Shown: positions 1-8,387, numbered from the stretch's first letter. The stretch: 25,271 nucleotides of DNA from Phyllobacteriaceae bacterium UBA1940 (GCA_002336975.1 DDFA01000029.1:1-25271), one strand, 5' to 3'. Notes: generated by a model from the sequence alone, not told the origin. Translations and numbers: made by a program.

Positions 1-380
1 TGTCCCGCTGCGCAGCAGCGGGGTTTGATCGGTGGGCCGGGCCGGTTTGGGCCAAATCCATCGAGCTTGGTCTTGGCCGGGCCACCAGCCCGACCTGCGC
101 GAAAACCCTCGACCTTGTCCCAAACCGTCGCCGGCAGATTGAACCAGAATACCGCCACGAGGCTCAAGGATATTGCGAAAATCGTCCATTCAGGCGTCGC
201 ATGACCTCGCCGGAAGCTCCCGCTTCGGGTTTGTTCCCGTCCGTTAATGAACTGGCAATCATAATGCTTAGATGACTCATCCATTAACGCAGCGTCAAAA
301 CAGTCGCTGCAAATTGCGGCTGGCTCGCGAACCGCGCGCCTGGGTCTTGCATCGAACTTTGGCGTGGTGGAGCCACATCC
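1..380. other. Left-edge intergenic stretch, no supportable gene
   Basis: No convincing gene is seen. On the minus strand one frame stays open from about position 265 to the window edge. It would encode a hydrophobic segment (FAISLSLVAVFWFNLP) followed by a Gly/Pro/Arg-rich tail, but there is no in-frame ATG, GTG or TTG before the hydrophobic part, so I do not call it. The right part (about 240-380) should hold the promoter of the MHYT gene; no clear -35/-10 pair stands out. The only structured element is the hairpin at 4-22. Confidence 0.5.
4..26 (+). terminator. GC-rich hairpin, possible terminator of a gene left of the window
   Basis: CCCGCTGC, loop GCA, GCAGCGGG form a perfect 8-bp stem (4-22), followed only by GTTT. 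The T-run is short, so this may be a weak or Rho-assisted terminator, or a chance hairpin in GC-rich DNA. Confidence 0.35.
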
Positions 381-2768
381 ATGATGAACGTAATCAGCTG
401 TACCGTGTACAGCCATGACATCCGGCTGGTGTTGCTCGCCGCGTTGACATGTGCGGCGGGTGCGACCGCAACGATACGCCTGACCCATCGCGCGACGCGG
501 TCGACGGCCATGGAAAAGGCGGCCTGGCTGCTGATCGCATCGATCGTCGCCGGCGCGTCGATATGGTGCGTCCATTTCATCGCCATGCTCGGCTACAAGC
601 CGGGCGTGCCGATTGCGTTCGACTCGGTTCTCACCATCATGTCGCTGATGGTTGCAATCGTCGGCGCGGGCATCGGTTTCGCCATCGCCACGTCGGCTCG
701 ATATCGCTTTGCGCCTGCCATCGGCGGCGCCATCCTCGGCCTGGCGATCGTCTCGATGCACTATACCGGGATGATGGGCTACCGGGTCCAGGGCATCGTG
801 TCGTGGGATCGGAGCTATCTTGCGGCCTCGATCCTGCTGGCCGCGGCGCTCACCGCCGTTTCTCTGCACATTGCCCTGGCGACGCAGTTCGCAAACCGCC
901 TGGTGGCGGCGTCGGGAGTGCTCGTTGTCGCCATTGTCAGCCTGCATTTCACCGGTATGACCGCGTTTCACGTCGAACCCATGCTGGTCGACGGTTCGTT
1001 CTCCAATCCTGAGGCGATGCTGACGCTCGCCATCGCCATTTCATTCGTCGCAGCCGTCATCATTACGGCCGGCATCGCCAGCCAGCTCATCGGCACCAGC
1101 GCCCGCGCCGAGGCGTCCGAAGCGCTGATCAACATGTCCAACGGATTGTTGATGATCGCTCCCAACCTGACGGTCCGGCTCTACAACAATCGCGTGCGCG
1201 AGATGTTCGGGCTCGATCCGGCGGACCTGCGCATCGGCATGCCGCTGCTGCAATATCTGCGCAATGTCGGCGCAAAGGCGGGCTGGGACGAGGCCCGCAC
1301 GCAAAGGGTGTACGACAACCACGTCAAGTGGATGGCGTCGGATGTCACCGAACGGCTGGATCATCATTTCGACAATGGCGATGTCTTCACCATCGTCTGC
1401 CGTCCGTTGCCCGAGGGCGGCGCCGTCATCACCTATGACGACGTCACCGAAGCCCGCGAAGGCCAGAAGATCATTTCGCATATGGCGTTCCATGATGCGC
1501 TGACCGGCCTCGCCAATCGCCGCAGCCTTGCCGACAAGATCACCAAGCTGCATGGCGAGCAGCGATACGCAATGCTGCTGATAGACCTGGATCGCTTCAA
1601 GGCCGTCAACGACATGCTGGGCCACGGCGTTGGCGACCAGTTGCTCGTCGAAGTCGCCCAGCGCATGCTGGCGGCGGTCGGCGACGAAGGAACCGTGTTC
1701 CGCATCGGCGGCGACGAACTGGCGGTGCTGACACGGTCGGACACCGAGGCCGCGCGAGCCATGGGCAAGCAGATCGTCGAAACGATCTCGTCGTCGTTCA
1801 ACATTGCCGGCCACACCCTGTCGATCGGCTGCAGCATCGGCGTGGCGTTCGCCGACGCCGCGACCGGAACCGAAACCGTCCAGCAAATGGCCGACCTGGC
1901 GCTCTACAAGGCGAAGGAGAACGGTCGCGGGCGCATCGAATTCTATTGCGACGGCATGATCGAGAGCGCCGCGTCGCGCCGCCAGATCGAACGTGAGTTG
2001 GTTGGTGCGACCGCCGCCGGCCAGTTTGAAATGCATTATCAGCCATTATTCTCGCTGCCGGCCCGGAACCTGGTCGGCTTCGAAGCCCTGCTGCGCTGGA
2101 ACCATCCGGATCGTGGCATGGTTTCGCCGGCCGAATTCATCCCGCTTGCCGAACAGACCGGCGCGATCGTCGAGATCGGCGCATGGGTCATCGACGAGGC
2201 GTGCAGGCAGGCAGCCCTTTGGCCAAACGATACCTATGTCTCGATCAACATTTCGCCGGTCCAGCTGCGCGCCGTCGATATCCTCAAGCAACTGACGGCT
2301 GCATTCGATCGCCACGGCATCACTCCGTCGCGCATCGAGGTCGAGATCACCGAAACCGCCATGGTCGACAGCAGCGAGCAGATACGCGGCATTCTCGCCG
2401 GCCTGCGCGCGCTCGGCGTCAGGATCGCGATGGACGATTTCGGCACCGGCTATTCGTCACTGGCCCACCTGCGGGAATTCGAGCTCGACCGCATCAAGAT
2501 CGACCGCAGCTTCATCAACGCGTCGCGCGACGACGCCGGCGCTGCTGCCGTCGTCAGGGCGGTCACCGGCATGGCGGCGGACTTGAAGATCGCCACCACC
2601 GGCGAGGGCGTTGAAACCGCCGAGCAGTTGGAGAAGCTGGTCGCACTCGGTTGCGGCACCGCACAGGGTTACCATTTGGGCAGACCGCTGACGGCCGTCG
2701 CCGCAACTGAACTCGTCGGCGGTCGCGCCAAAAAGCCTGTCATCGCCAAACCGGTGCTTGCCGCCTGA
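381..2768 (+). CDS. MHYT-PAS-GGDEF-EAL cyclic-di-GMP signalling protein
   Basis: A 795-residue inner-membrane protein predicted to turn over cyclic di-GMP. Residues about 8-235 are seven hydrophobic segments with three MHYT-type repeats (CVHFIAM, SMHYTGM, SLHFTGM), a sensor module proposed to bind a metal or a gas. A PAS-like region follows (about 250-360), then a GGDEF domain (DALTGLANRR; signature GGDEL at 443-447) and an EAL domain (EAL at 568-570, then NISPVQL, EITETAMV, DDFGTGYSSLAHL, KIDRSF, GEGVET). The EAL catalytic motifs look intact. The cyclase signature is GGDEL rather than GGDEF, and no RxxD inhibitory site lies five residues ahead of it, so phosphodiesterase may be the main activity (inference). 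GGAG at 369-372 sits 8 nt before the chosen ATG; a second ATG follows at 384. The gene faces ptrB with 16 nt between stop codons. Confidence 0.93.
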   Translation: MMNVISCTVYSHDIRLVLLAALTCAAGATATIRLTHRATRSTAMEKAAWLLIASIVAGASIWCVHFIAMLGYKPGVPIAFDSVLTIMSLMVAIVGAGIGFAIATSARYRFAPAIGGAILGLAIVSMHYTGMMGYRVQGIVSWDRSYLAASILLAAALTAVSLHIALATQFANRLVAASGVLVVAIVSLHFTGMTAFHVEPMLVDGSFSNPEAMLTLAIAISFVAAVIITAGIASQLIGTSARAEASEALINMSNGLLMIAPNLTVRLYNNRVREMFGLDPADLRIGMPLLQYLRNVGAKAGWDEARTQRVYDNHVKWMASDVTERLDHHFDNGDVFTIVCRPLPEGGAVITYDDVTEAREGQKIISHMAFHDALTGLANRRSLADKITKLHGEQRYAMLLIDLDRFKAVNDMLGHGVGDQLLVEVAQRMLAAVGDEGTVFRIGGDELAVLTRSDTEAARAMGKQIVETISSSFNIAGHTLSIGCSIGVAFADAATGTETVQQMADLALYKAKENGRGRIEFYCDGMIESAASRRQIERELVGATAAGQFEMHYQPLFSLPARNLVGFEALLRWNHPDRGMVSPAEFIPLAEQTGAIVEIGAWVIDEACRQAALWPNDTYVSINISPVQLRAVDILKQLTAAFDRHGITPSRIEVEITETAMVDSSEQIRGILAGLRALGVRIAMDDFGTGYSSLAHLREFELDRIKIDRSFINASRDDAGAAAVVRAVTGMAADLKIATTGEGVETAEQLEKLVALGCGTAQGYHLGRPLTAVAATELVGGRAKKPVIAKPVLAA

Positions 2769-2776
2769 TCGGCGGC
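2760..2776. terminator. Hairpin at the convergent MHYT/ptrB junction
   Basis: GCCGCC, loop TGATC, GGCGGC form a 6-bp perfect stem spanning the stop codon of the MHYT gene and the 16-nt gap before the ptrB stop. It could act in both directions, but neither side carries a T-run, so a terminator role is tentative. Confidence 0.25.
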
Positions 2777-2784
2777 TGCAATGC

Positions 2785-4902
2785 TCAGACGACGGCGGAC
2801 TTAGTCTTGCCGGCGACCTTGAGCGCGAATGCGTAGGTGTGGGCGATCTCCTCCAGCCGCGAAAACCGGCCTGAAGCGCCCGCGTGGCCCGCATCCATGT
2901 TGATCTTGAACAGCACCGGATTGTCGCCGGTCTTGCGCTCGCGCAGCCGGGCGACCCATTTGGCCGGCTCCCAATAGGTGACGCGCGGATCGGTCAGGCC
3001 GGCGACCGCAAGGATCGGCGGGTAGTCGAGCGCCGCGACATTGTCGTAGGGCGAGTAGGCGGCGATTGTGCGATAGTCGTCCGCCGAGGCGATCGGGTTT
3101 CCCCATTCCGGCCATTCCGGCGGCGTCAGCGGCAAGGTGTCGTCCAGCATCGTCGTCAGGACGTCGACGAACGGGACCTCGGCGATGATCGCGCCGAACG
3201 CCTGCGGGGCCATGTTGACCACCGCGCCCATCAGCATGCCGCCCGCCGACCCGCCCTGGGCGACGATCCTGTCGTGGCTGGTGAACCCGGCGCCGACCAG
3301 GTGGCGAGCGGCGGCGATGAAATCGGTGAAGGTGTTGATCTTCTTGTCGCGTTTGCCATCCTCGTACCAGGAATAGCCCTTGTCCTTGCCGCCGCGAATG
3401 TGGGCGATCGCATAGACGAAGCCGCGATCGACCAAGGACAGGCAATTGGTGGAAAACGACGCCGGGATGGTGATGCCGTAGGAGCCGTAGCCGTAGAGCA
3501 GGCAGGGCGCGGAACCGTCGAGGCGTGTGTCGTGGTGGTAGAGCACCGACACCGGCACCAGTTCGCCGTCGGGGGCCGGCGCCATCAGCCGGCGCGTCAC
3601 ATAGTTTGCCGGGTCATGGCCGGACGGCACCTCCTGCGTCTTCAGCAGAGTGCGCGTGCGCGCCGCCATGTCGTAGTCGAACACCTGCGCCGGCGTCGTC
3701 ATCGACGAATAGGTGAAGCGGATGACGTCGGTGTCGTATTCGGCCGATCCGCCCAGGCCGAGCGAATAGGCCTCCTCCTCGAAAAAGATCACGTGTTCCT
3801 CGCCCGTCTCGCGATTGCGCACGACGATGCGGGGAAGCCCGTCCTTGCGTTCGAGACGGACCAGGAACCGTTTGAAACCCGCGATGGCAAGGATCAGCCT
3901 GCCGGGCTCGTGCGGAACGATTTCGCGCCAGTCGTCGCGGGTCGGCGCCGCCGCCGGCGCGGACATGATCTTGAAATCCTTGGCGCCGTCGGCGTTGGTC
4001 AGGATGAAGAACTCGTCGCCGCCTTCCTCAAGTTCGTATTGCAGGCCGGTCTCGCGCGGATGCACCAGCAACGGCTTGGCGAACGGGTCAGAGGCCGGCA
4101 GCACGCTGCATTCGGTGGTTTCGTGGTCGTTGACGCCGAGCACGATCCACTGGTTGGAGCGCGTGCCGCCGACGCCGAGGAACATGCCCGGGTCCTTTTC
4201 CTCGTAGATCAGCCGATCTTCCGACGGCGGCGTGCCGAGCTTGTGCCACAATACCCTCGACGGGCGATGATTGTCGTCCAGTTGGGTGTAGAAGAAGCCG
4301 CCTGCTTCGGCGTCCCACACCCCGCCGCCGGCGGTGTTGAGGATGGTGTCGGGCAAATCCTGGCGCGTTTCCATGTCCCGCACCCGCAAGGTGAAGAACT
4401 CCGATCCCTTGTCGTCGGCGCCCCACAGCAGTTTCTTGTGGTCGTGCGAATGATCGACGCCGCCAACCCTGAAATAGGGCTTGCCCTCTGCTTCCTTGTC
4501 GCCGTCGAGATAGATGTCGTGGTCGCCGCCGTCACGAGGCGTACGAAAGAAGCGCGGCTGTTCGCCGCCCTTCTTGAAGGACGAACCATAGGCATATGGG
4601 CCGTCTTTGGCCGGCACCGAGGAATCGTCCTCCTTGATGCGTCCCTTCATTTCGCTGAACAGAAGCCGTCGAAGCTGCTCCTCGCCGGCGGTCATCTGTT
4701 CCTGATAGGCGTTCTCCGCCTCAAGGTGGGCGCGGATGCCGGCGGCGAGCACCGAGGGATCGCGAAAAACCTCCTGCCAGTTGTCGGCGCGCATCCAGGC
4801 ATATTCGTCCGTCCGCGCGATGCCGTGGTGCAGATCGGAATGGGCCTTCTTTGCGGCCTTCGGCGGCTCAATGTCGGCAAATGGCGGGGTCGATGCGGTC
4901 AT
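2785..4902 (-). CDS. ptrB: Oligopeptidase B (prolyl oligopeptidase family, S9A)
   Basis: A 705-residue serine peptidase that cleaves short peptides, in this family typically after Arg or Lys. It has the two-part layout of S9A enzymes: an N-terminal seven-bladed propeller region (about 80-410) that restricts access to the active site, then an alpha/beta-hydrolase domain. The catalytic triad is readable: nucleophile Ser552 in GGSAGG, Asp638 in GLTDPRV, His673 in GHAGASGRF. No signal peptide is seen, so it should be cytoplasmic. Length matches the family (about 680-710). The ATG at 4902 has AAAGGA 9 nt upstream. It appears to be transcribed alone. A 785-residue open frame on the opposite strand is a high-GC shadow of this gene. 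Confidence 0.95.
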   Translation of the reverse strand: MTASTPPFADIEPPKAAKKAHSDLHHGIARTDEYAWMRADNWQEVFRDPSVLAAGIRAHLEAENAYQEQMTAGEEQLRRLLFSEMKGRIKEDDSSVPAKDGPYAYGSSFKKGGEQPRFFRTPRDGGDHDIYLDGDKEAEGKPYFRVGGVDHSHDHKKLLWGADDKGSEFFTLRVRDMETRQDLPDTILNTAGGGVWDAEAGGFFYTQLDDNHRPSRVLWHKLGTPPSEDRLIYEEKDPGMFLGVGGTRSNQWIVLGVNDHETTECSVLPASDPFAKPLLVHPRETGLQYELEEGGDEFFILTNADGAKDFKIMSAPAAAPTRDDWREIVPHEPGRLILAIAGFKRFLVRLERKDGLPRIVVRNRETGEEHVIFFEEEAYSLGLGGSAEYDTDVIRFTYSSMTTPAQVFDYDMAARTRTLLKTQEVPSGHDPANYVTRRLMAPAPDGELVPVSVLYHHDTRLDGSAPCLLYGYGSYGITIPASFSTNCLSLVDRGFVYAIAHIRGGKDKGYSWYEDGKRDKKINTFTDFIAAARHLVGAGFTSHDRIVAQGGSAGGMLMGAVVNMAPQAFGAIIAEVPFVDVLTTMLDDTLPLTPPEWPEWGNPIASADDYRTIAAYSPYDNVAALDYPPILAVAGLTDPRVTYWEPAKWVARLRERKTGDNPVLFKINMDAGHAGASGRFSRLEEIAHTYAFALKVAGKTKSAVV

Positions 4903-5748
4903 CGGAGCAATCCTTTCGGCGACTCAGCTAAGGGCAAGGTCCGGCCTCTGTGCCGGTTCGGGCGGGATACCGCATCTGGGCGCGCACGACCGCGAAATCA
5001 ACTGTCGCGCACCGAAAACTTGTGCCTGCACATGCGTCGTCGCGCCCGACCTTTTGGCCGCCGTGATTTCGGAACAAGGCTTGCCAAGGTCATGATGGGT
5101 CGCAACCGCAAGGTAACGGTCGTCGGTCACGATAATGAACCCAAGTCACGAACTCAAGTATCAGAAATGTACCGATCAAACGGATCCAGGCGATTACATC
5201 GACATGAAGCTGAAAATAGAAAATGCGTTAGAAATGAATGACGGATCACTGGTTCAAACGCTGCAGGAGGCGAAATAAATGCGTCAAGACTGGTCTGGAC
5301 AGGCTGAGCCGGCAAACACAGATAGAAAAGCAGATCGTATCCGCCTGTCATACTGGGAAGAATATTGCGGACTGTTTTCAGACTGCGGGAGTATTCCGGC
5401 CAATCGATGCGGTTTCTAAGGGATTGTACCCGTGTTGATTCGATACATCCGATGGAGCGAGGCGCTATGTCGGCCGAAGCTTCGCCGTCTCTTAGCATAC
5501 TTAGTTGTAGTGTGATCGAGGCGTAGCAACGCGCGTAAGTTGTATATGAATGAACTCGATATGATTCTTCTGAAAAGATGTTTCTATTTCATCGGGCAAT
5601 CTGCATTCGAATTGACATACGACACTTAGAGGCACATCTATACGCGCCGAAGCCGGGAGCAATATCCGGCCATAAAGAACTGATTACAATCCGAGTGACA
5701 TACGGTCAGCATAGCTGAAACGATTTCATCAAGAAGGGACTGATTTCA
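4903..5748. other. Long gap: ptrB upstream region and AT-rich mucR leader region
   Basis: About 850 bp without a convincing gene. From about 5140 onward the base composition falls clearly below the rest of the window (I count 48 G+C in 120 bases at 5521-5640, 40%, against well over 60% in coding DNA). Short open frames on both strands (for example 5154-5498 minus, 5238-5438 plus, 4924-5130 minus) have no recognisable domain, poor start signals and atypical codon use, and I do not call them. The AT-rich part is best read as the regulatory region of mucR. Confidence 0.55.
5612..5643 (+). promoter_or_regulatory. Candidate mucR promoter
   Basis: A perfect TTGACA hexamer at 5612-5617 is followed after 17 nt by CATCTA (5635-5640), or after 20 nt by CTATAC (5638-5643). 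It lies about 100 bp before the mucR start in AT-rich DNA. The -35 is convincing and the -10 is weak. Confidence 0.35.
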
Positions 5749-6183
5749 ATGGATACGCAAACGACGGGTGCTCCGAGCGTGAATGACTCTTTGATTGAAC
5801 TGACTGCCGACGTTGTTGCTGCCTATGTCAGCAACAATCCTGTCCCCGCTACGGACTTGCCTAATCTGATTGCGGAAGTTCATGCCGCCCTTGGTCGCGT
5901 CAGCGGGTCGGTGGAGGCTGTCGTCGTCGAGAAGCAGAAGCCGGCGGTCAATCCGAAGAAGTCGATCCACGACGACTATCTGATCTGCCTCGAGGACGGC
6001 AAGAAGTTCAAATCGCTCAAGCGCCACCTGATGACGCATTACGGCCTGACGCCGGACGAATATCGCGAGAAGTGGGGTCTCGACGCATCCTACCCGATGG
6101 TCGCGCCCAACTACGCCGAGGCCCGTTCGGCGCTCGCCAAGAAGATGGGGTTGGGTCGCAAGCGTGGCGCCAAGCGCAGATAA
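5749..6183 (+). CDS. mucR: Ros/MucR family zinc-finger transcriptional regulator
   Basis: A 144-residue DNA-binding regulator. MucR/Ros proteins are global regulators in Hyphomicrobiales, controlling exopolysaccharide, motility and virulence genes; they bind AT-rich sites with little consensus and repress their own genes. Residues 1-60 form the helical oligomerisation part. The prokaryotic zinc finger lies at about 76-130, with C80, H93 and H97 in place; the second Cys position is Asp83 (CLED), a substitution also found in the MucR branch. A basic tail (GRKRGAKRR) ends the protein. AAGGGA (5734-5739) lies 9 nt before the ATG. The gene is monocistronic, ending in a strong terminator. Confidence 0.95.
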   Translation: MDTQTTGAPSVNDSLIELTADVVAAYVSNNPVPATDLPNLIAEVHAALGRVSGSVEAVVVEKQKPAVNPKKSIHDDYLICLEDGKKFKSLKRHLMTHYGLTPDEYREKWGLDASYPMVAPNYAEARSALAKKMGLGRKRGAKRR

Positions 6184-6194
6184 TCGGCAACCGA

Positions 6195-6506
6195 TCATTT
6201 GAATGACGGCGCCGCGAGGCGCCGTTTTGTTTCGAGCGGGTTCTTCAGTCTTTCCAGCGCCTGTTTCAGGGCGATGTGGCGGGCCAGATCGTAGCTCCAG
6301 TGGCCGCGCGCGCCCTTCAGTCGTTCCCGCTCCAGTAGTCGCTCGACGCGATACATCAGCCGGGCTCGTTTGTCCGACGCCAGCGAACCGGCAGTTGCAA
6401 GGTCGACCCCTGTCATCAGGAAGAACGCGGCGGTCTGGGCGGCAGACGCGATGCGCTCGGCCTGAATGTCGCCCTGCTGCGCAGCCTCGGCGCGCAAATT
6501 CTCCAT
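6195..6506 (-). CDS. Small hypothetical helical protein
   Basis: A 103-residue protein of unknown function. It reads as mostly helical and strongly charged (ERLLERERLKGARGHWSYDL, then LKQALERLKN), with one short hydrophobic run near residues 25-45 (TAAFFLMTGVDLATAGSLA). No known domain or catalytic motif is recognised. It converges on mucR, its 3' end overlapping the mucR terminator. The ATG at 6506 is preceded by GGGGA about 9 nt upstream. Codon use and conserved-looking sequence support a real gene; it resembles small uncharacterised proteins of Hyphomicrobiales. Confidence 0.7.
   Translation of the reverse strand: MENLRAEAAQQGDIQAERIASAAQTAAFFLMTGVDLATAGSLASDKRARLMYRVERLLERERLKGARGHWSYDLARHIALKQALERLKNPLETKRRLAAPSFK
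6206..6232 (+). terminator. Rho-independent terminator of mucR
   Basis: ACGGCGCC, loop GCGA, GGCGCCGT form a perfect 8-bp stem followed by TTTTGTTT, 22 nt after the mucR stop. It overlaps the last codons of the convergent small gene (stop at 6195-6197). Confidence 0.92.
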
Positions 6507-6688
6507 GTCTTGAATTCCCCGATCAGGTTTCGTTCAAACCAAAGTGCCGCATGGTTCGAGGCCGGTGGACAGATTCAGCCGGCGCTTTGTCGTCCGATTA
6601 GAAAATATCCCGTGAAATCATCAGTTTAGGACGGCACTCCTTGGTCCTGACGAAGAATCTATTCCCATCCCTGTCTCTTGCTGCGATA

Positions 6689-6704
6689 TAGGAATATATA
6701 CCTA
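6689..6704. promoter_or_regulatory. AT-rich palindrome upstream of the DnaA-like gene
   Basis: TAGGAATATATACCTA is a 16-bp inverted repeat with one mismatched pair (arms TAGG and CCTA), 17 bp before the start of the DnaA-domain gene. It could be an operator overlapping the -10 region, or a site for MucR or the encoded protein. The assignment rests on position and symmetry only. Confidence 0.35.
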
Positions 6705-6720
6705 ATCACGCGGGAGTGCC

Positions 6721-7131
6721 TTGGCGGTGTTGCAGACAAGTCGGCAAACGGAGCAAAACCACTCGGATCTGGCGCAGCGCAGCAACGGCTTGTCGTCTTG
6801 GCGGCCGCGCCCGGAATATGTGGTCGAGGTCTGCGAGCGGATGATCGACATCGCCGCGGCGATGTTTGAGGTCAGTGGCCGGGAGTTGCGCGAGCCGGGC
6901 CGTTCAAGCAGCGCCGTCTCGCGCGTGCGCCAGATCGCCATGTATGTGGCGCATGTCTCGCTTTGCCTGACGATGCGCGAGGTCGGCGCCGGTTTTGCCC
7001 GCGACAGGACCACGGTGATGTATGCCTGCCATCTGATCGAGGACATGCGCGACGATCCCGAATTCGACCGGATCGTCGCGACCGCCGAAAGGATCGCGGT
7101 CGCCGCGCTTCAGGCCCGTGAGCCGGCCTGA
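6721..7131 (+). CDS. Free-standing DnaA domain IV (DNA-binding) protein
   Basis: A protein of about 136 residues consisting of an N-terminal extension and one domain like the C-terminal DNA-binding domain IV of the replication initiator DnaA (about 35-132). The basic loop and helix (SRVRQIAMYVAHVSLCLTMREVG) and the signature helix (FARDRTTVMYACHLI) are clear. DnaA normally has Asp-His-Thr-Thr at the signature; here it is D95-R96-T97-T98, so His is replaced by Arg. There is no AAA+ ATPase domain. It probably binds DnaA-box-like DNA or regulates transcription; the function is inferred. The start is uncertain: TTG 6721, GTG 6727 and TTG 6730 are all in frame, and GGGAG at 6712-6716 fits GTG 6727 best. 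Its stop abuts the ATG of the next gene. Confidence 0.85.
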   Translation: MAVLQTSRQTEQNHSDLAQRSNGLSSWRPRPEYVVEVCERMIDIAAAMFEVSGRELREPGRSSSAVSRVRQIAMYVAHVSLCLTMREVGAGFARDRTTVMYACHLIEDMRDDPEFDRIVATAERIAVAALQAREPA

Positions 7132-7929
7132 ATGTCCGGCCTTGTCCAGCGGCAAGAGGCGGCCGAACGCCGGATCCTGTTCGCGCTGGCGCGTGGACCG
7201 ATGTCGCCGGAAGCGTTGACGCCCGGCTCGATCCGGCTGAGCGCGGGAGATCGCAACATCAAGGTTCCGCTGCAGGCGGTCTCGGCTCTGGCGCGCAGCG
7301 GTTTGATTGCGCGCAACGCCGACAGGATCGAGTTGACGCGCGACGGGGTTTCGCGCGCCCGACGGCTCAAATCCGTTGTCGAGCCTTTTCGCGAACAGCA
7401 TGCGCCGGTTGAAACGATCCCGATCGCCGACCAGGACGGATGGACGCTGGTGCATTTGAACACCGCCGAATCGCCGCTTGCGCAGCTGGTTCGTCGCAAG
7501 GACGCCGATGGCGCGGCGTTCCTGACCGAAGCGGAGTTTGACGCCGGTGAGAAACTGCGGGCCGACTATACGATGGGTCAGATCATGCCCCGGGTCGGCG
7601 CCAACTGGGAAGCGCCGATCTCGCGCTCCCGGCGCGGCGCGCCGGCGTCGGACCTGACCGACCGGGCGCTGGCGGCGCGCCAGCGGGTGGAACAGGCGAT
7701 CGAGGCCGTCGGGCCGGAATTGTCGGGCGTCCTGATCGACGTATGCTGTTATCTCAAGGGGCTCGGGCAAGTCGAACACGAACGGCGCTGGCCGGCGCGC
7801 TCGGCGAAACTGATCCTCAAGTCGGCGCTGGCGCGGCTGGCCCGGCACTATGATCCGACGCGAAACCGCCGGCCCGCGACGATCGTGTCATGGGGGACCG
7901 CGGATCACCGGCCCAGGACGTCAGGCTGA
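7132..7929 (+). CDS. DUF6456 domain protein with N-terminal winged-helix-like part
   Basis: A 265-residue protein of the alphaproteobacterial DUF6456 family. Residues about 10-75 look like a helix-turn-helix/winged fold (RRILFALARGPMSPEAL, then VPLQAVSALARSGLIARNAD). Residues about 115-240 carry the family domain: SPLAQLVRRKD, then FLTEAEFDAGEKLRADYTMG, PRVGANWE and VCCYLKGLGQVEHERRWPAR. No enzymatic motif is evident and the function is unknown; the N-terminus suggests DNA binding. TGAATG links it to the DnaA-domain gene with no spacer, so the two are co-transcribed and probably translationally coupled. It converges on the SufE-like gene 20 bp away. Confidence 0.88.
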   Translation: MSGLVQRQEAAERRILFALARGPMSPEALTPGSIRLSAGDRNIKVPLQAVSALARSGLIARNADRIELTRDGVSRARRLKSVVEPFREQHAPVETIPIADQDGWTLVHLNTAESPLAQLVRRKDADGAAFLTEAEFDAGEKLRADYTMGQIMPRVGANWEAPISRSRRGAPASDLTDRALAARQRVEQAIEAVGPELSGVLIDVCCYLKGLGQVEHERRWPARSAKLILKSALARLARHYDPTRNRRPATIVSWGTADHRPRTSG

Positions 7930-7949
7930 TCTCACTTCCCTGAGGCCGG

Positions 7950-8387
7950 TCAGGCCGCCAGCGCCTCGGCCGCCTCGCGGCGGATGCGGGCGATCATCGA
8001 CCGCAGTCCGTTGGCGCGCTGCGGCGTCAGATGCTCGTCAAGGCCAAGCCGCTTCAGCACGCTTTCGGCGTCGAGCCCGGCGATCTCGCTGGCGTGGCGG
8101 CCTGAAAACAGCGCCAAAACGATCGCCACCAGACCGCGCACGATATGGGCGTCAGAATCGCCGATGAAGCTGATGACGGGATCGGCGCCGCCGTTGCTGC
8201 TGCTTTGCAGCCACACCTGGCTGACGCAGCCCTGAACCTTGTTCGCCGCCGTTCTGGCGCTGTCGGGGAAGGGCGGCAACTCGCGGCCGAGGTCGATCAC
8301 ATATTTGTAGCGGTCTTCCCAGTCGTCGAGGACCTCGAAGTCTTCGAAGATGCGGTCGATCGCGGCATTGGAACTATTGGCGCTCAT
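7950..8387 (-). CDS. sufE: SufE family sulfur-acceptor protein
   Basis: A 145-residue cytoplasmic protein of the SufE family. SufE takes persulfide sulfur from the cysteine desulfurase SufS and passes it to the Fe-S cluster scaffold. The sequence starts with the typical FEDFEVLDDWEDRYKYVIDLG segment, and the acceptor Cys is C54 in VQGCVSQVWL. Length is normal for the family. I chose the ATG at 8387 because homologues begin near the IDRIFEDF segment; ATG 8396 and an upstream start at 8435 are in frame and none has a strong ribosome site. No other suf genes are nearby. It lies 54 nt downstream of the DUF5330 gene on the same strand and may share its transcript. Confidence 0.9.
   Translation of the reverse strand: MSANSSNAAIDRIFEDFEVLDDWEDRYKYVIDLGRELPPFPDSARTAANKVQGCVSQVWLQSSSNGGADPVISFIGDSDAHIVRGLVAIVLALFSGRHASEIAGLDAESVLKRLGLDEHLTPQRANGLRSMIARIRREAAEALAA

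Noticed and set aside
1..265. Minus-strand open frame with a hydrophobic segment
   Set aside because: Could be the start of a small membrane protein, but no ATG, GTG or TTG lies ahead of the hydrophobic part and the window edge cuts it; not enough to call.
4924..5130. Minus-strand open frame of 68 codons ahead of ptrB
   Set aside because: GTG start without a ribosome site and no recognisable sequence; more likely ptrB upstream DNA.
2884..5241. Open frame of 785 codons on the plus strand opposite ptrB
   Set aside because: It is antisense to a complete oligopeptidase B gene with its catalytic triad; long antisense frames are expected at this G+C content, and its translation is Arg/Val-rich without any domain.
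5154..5498. Minus-strand open frame of 114 codons in the mucR upstream region
   Set aside because: AT-rich non-coding-like DNA, no domain, no ribosome site, and unusual composition for this genome.
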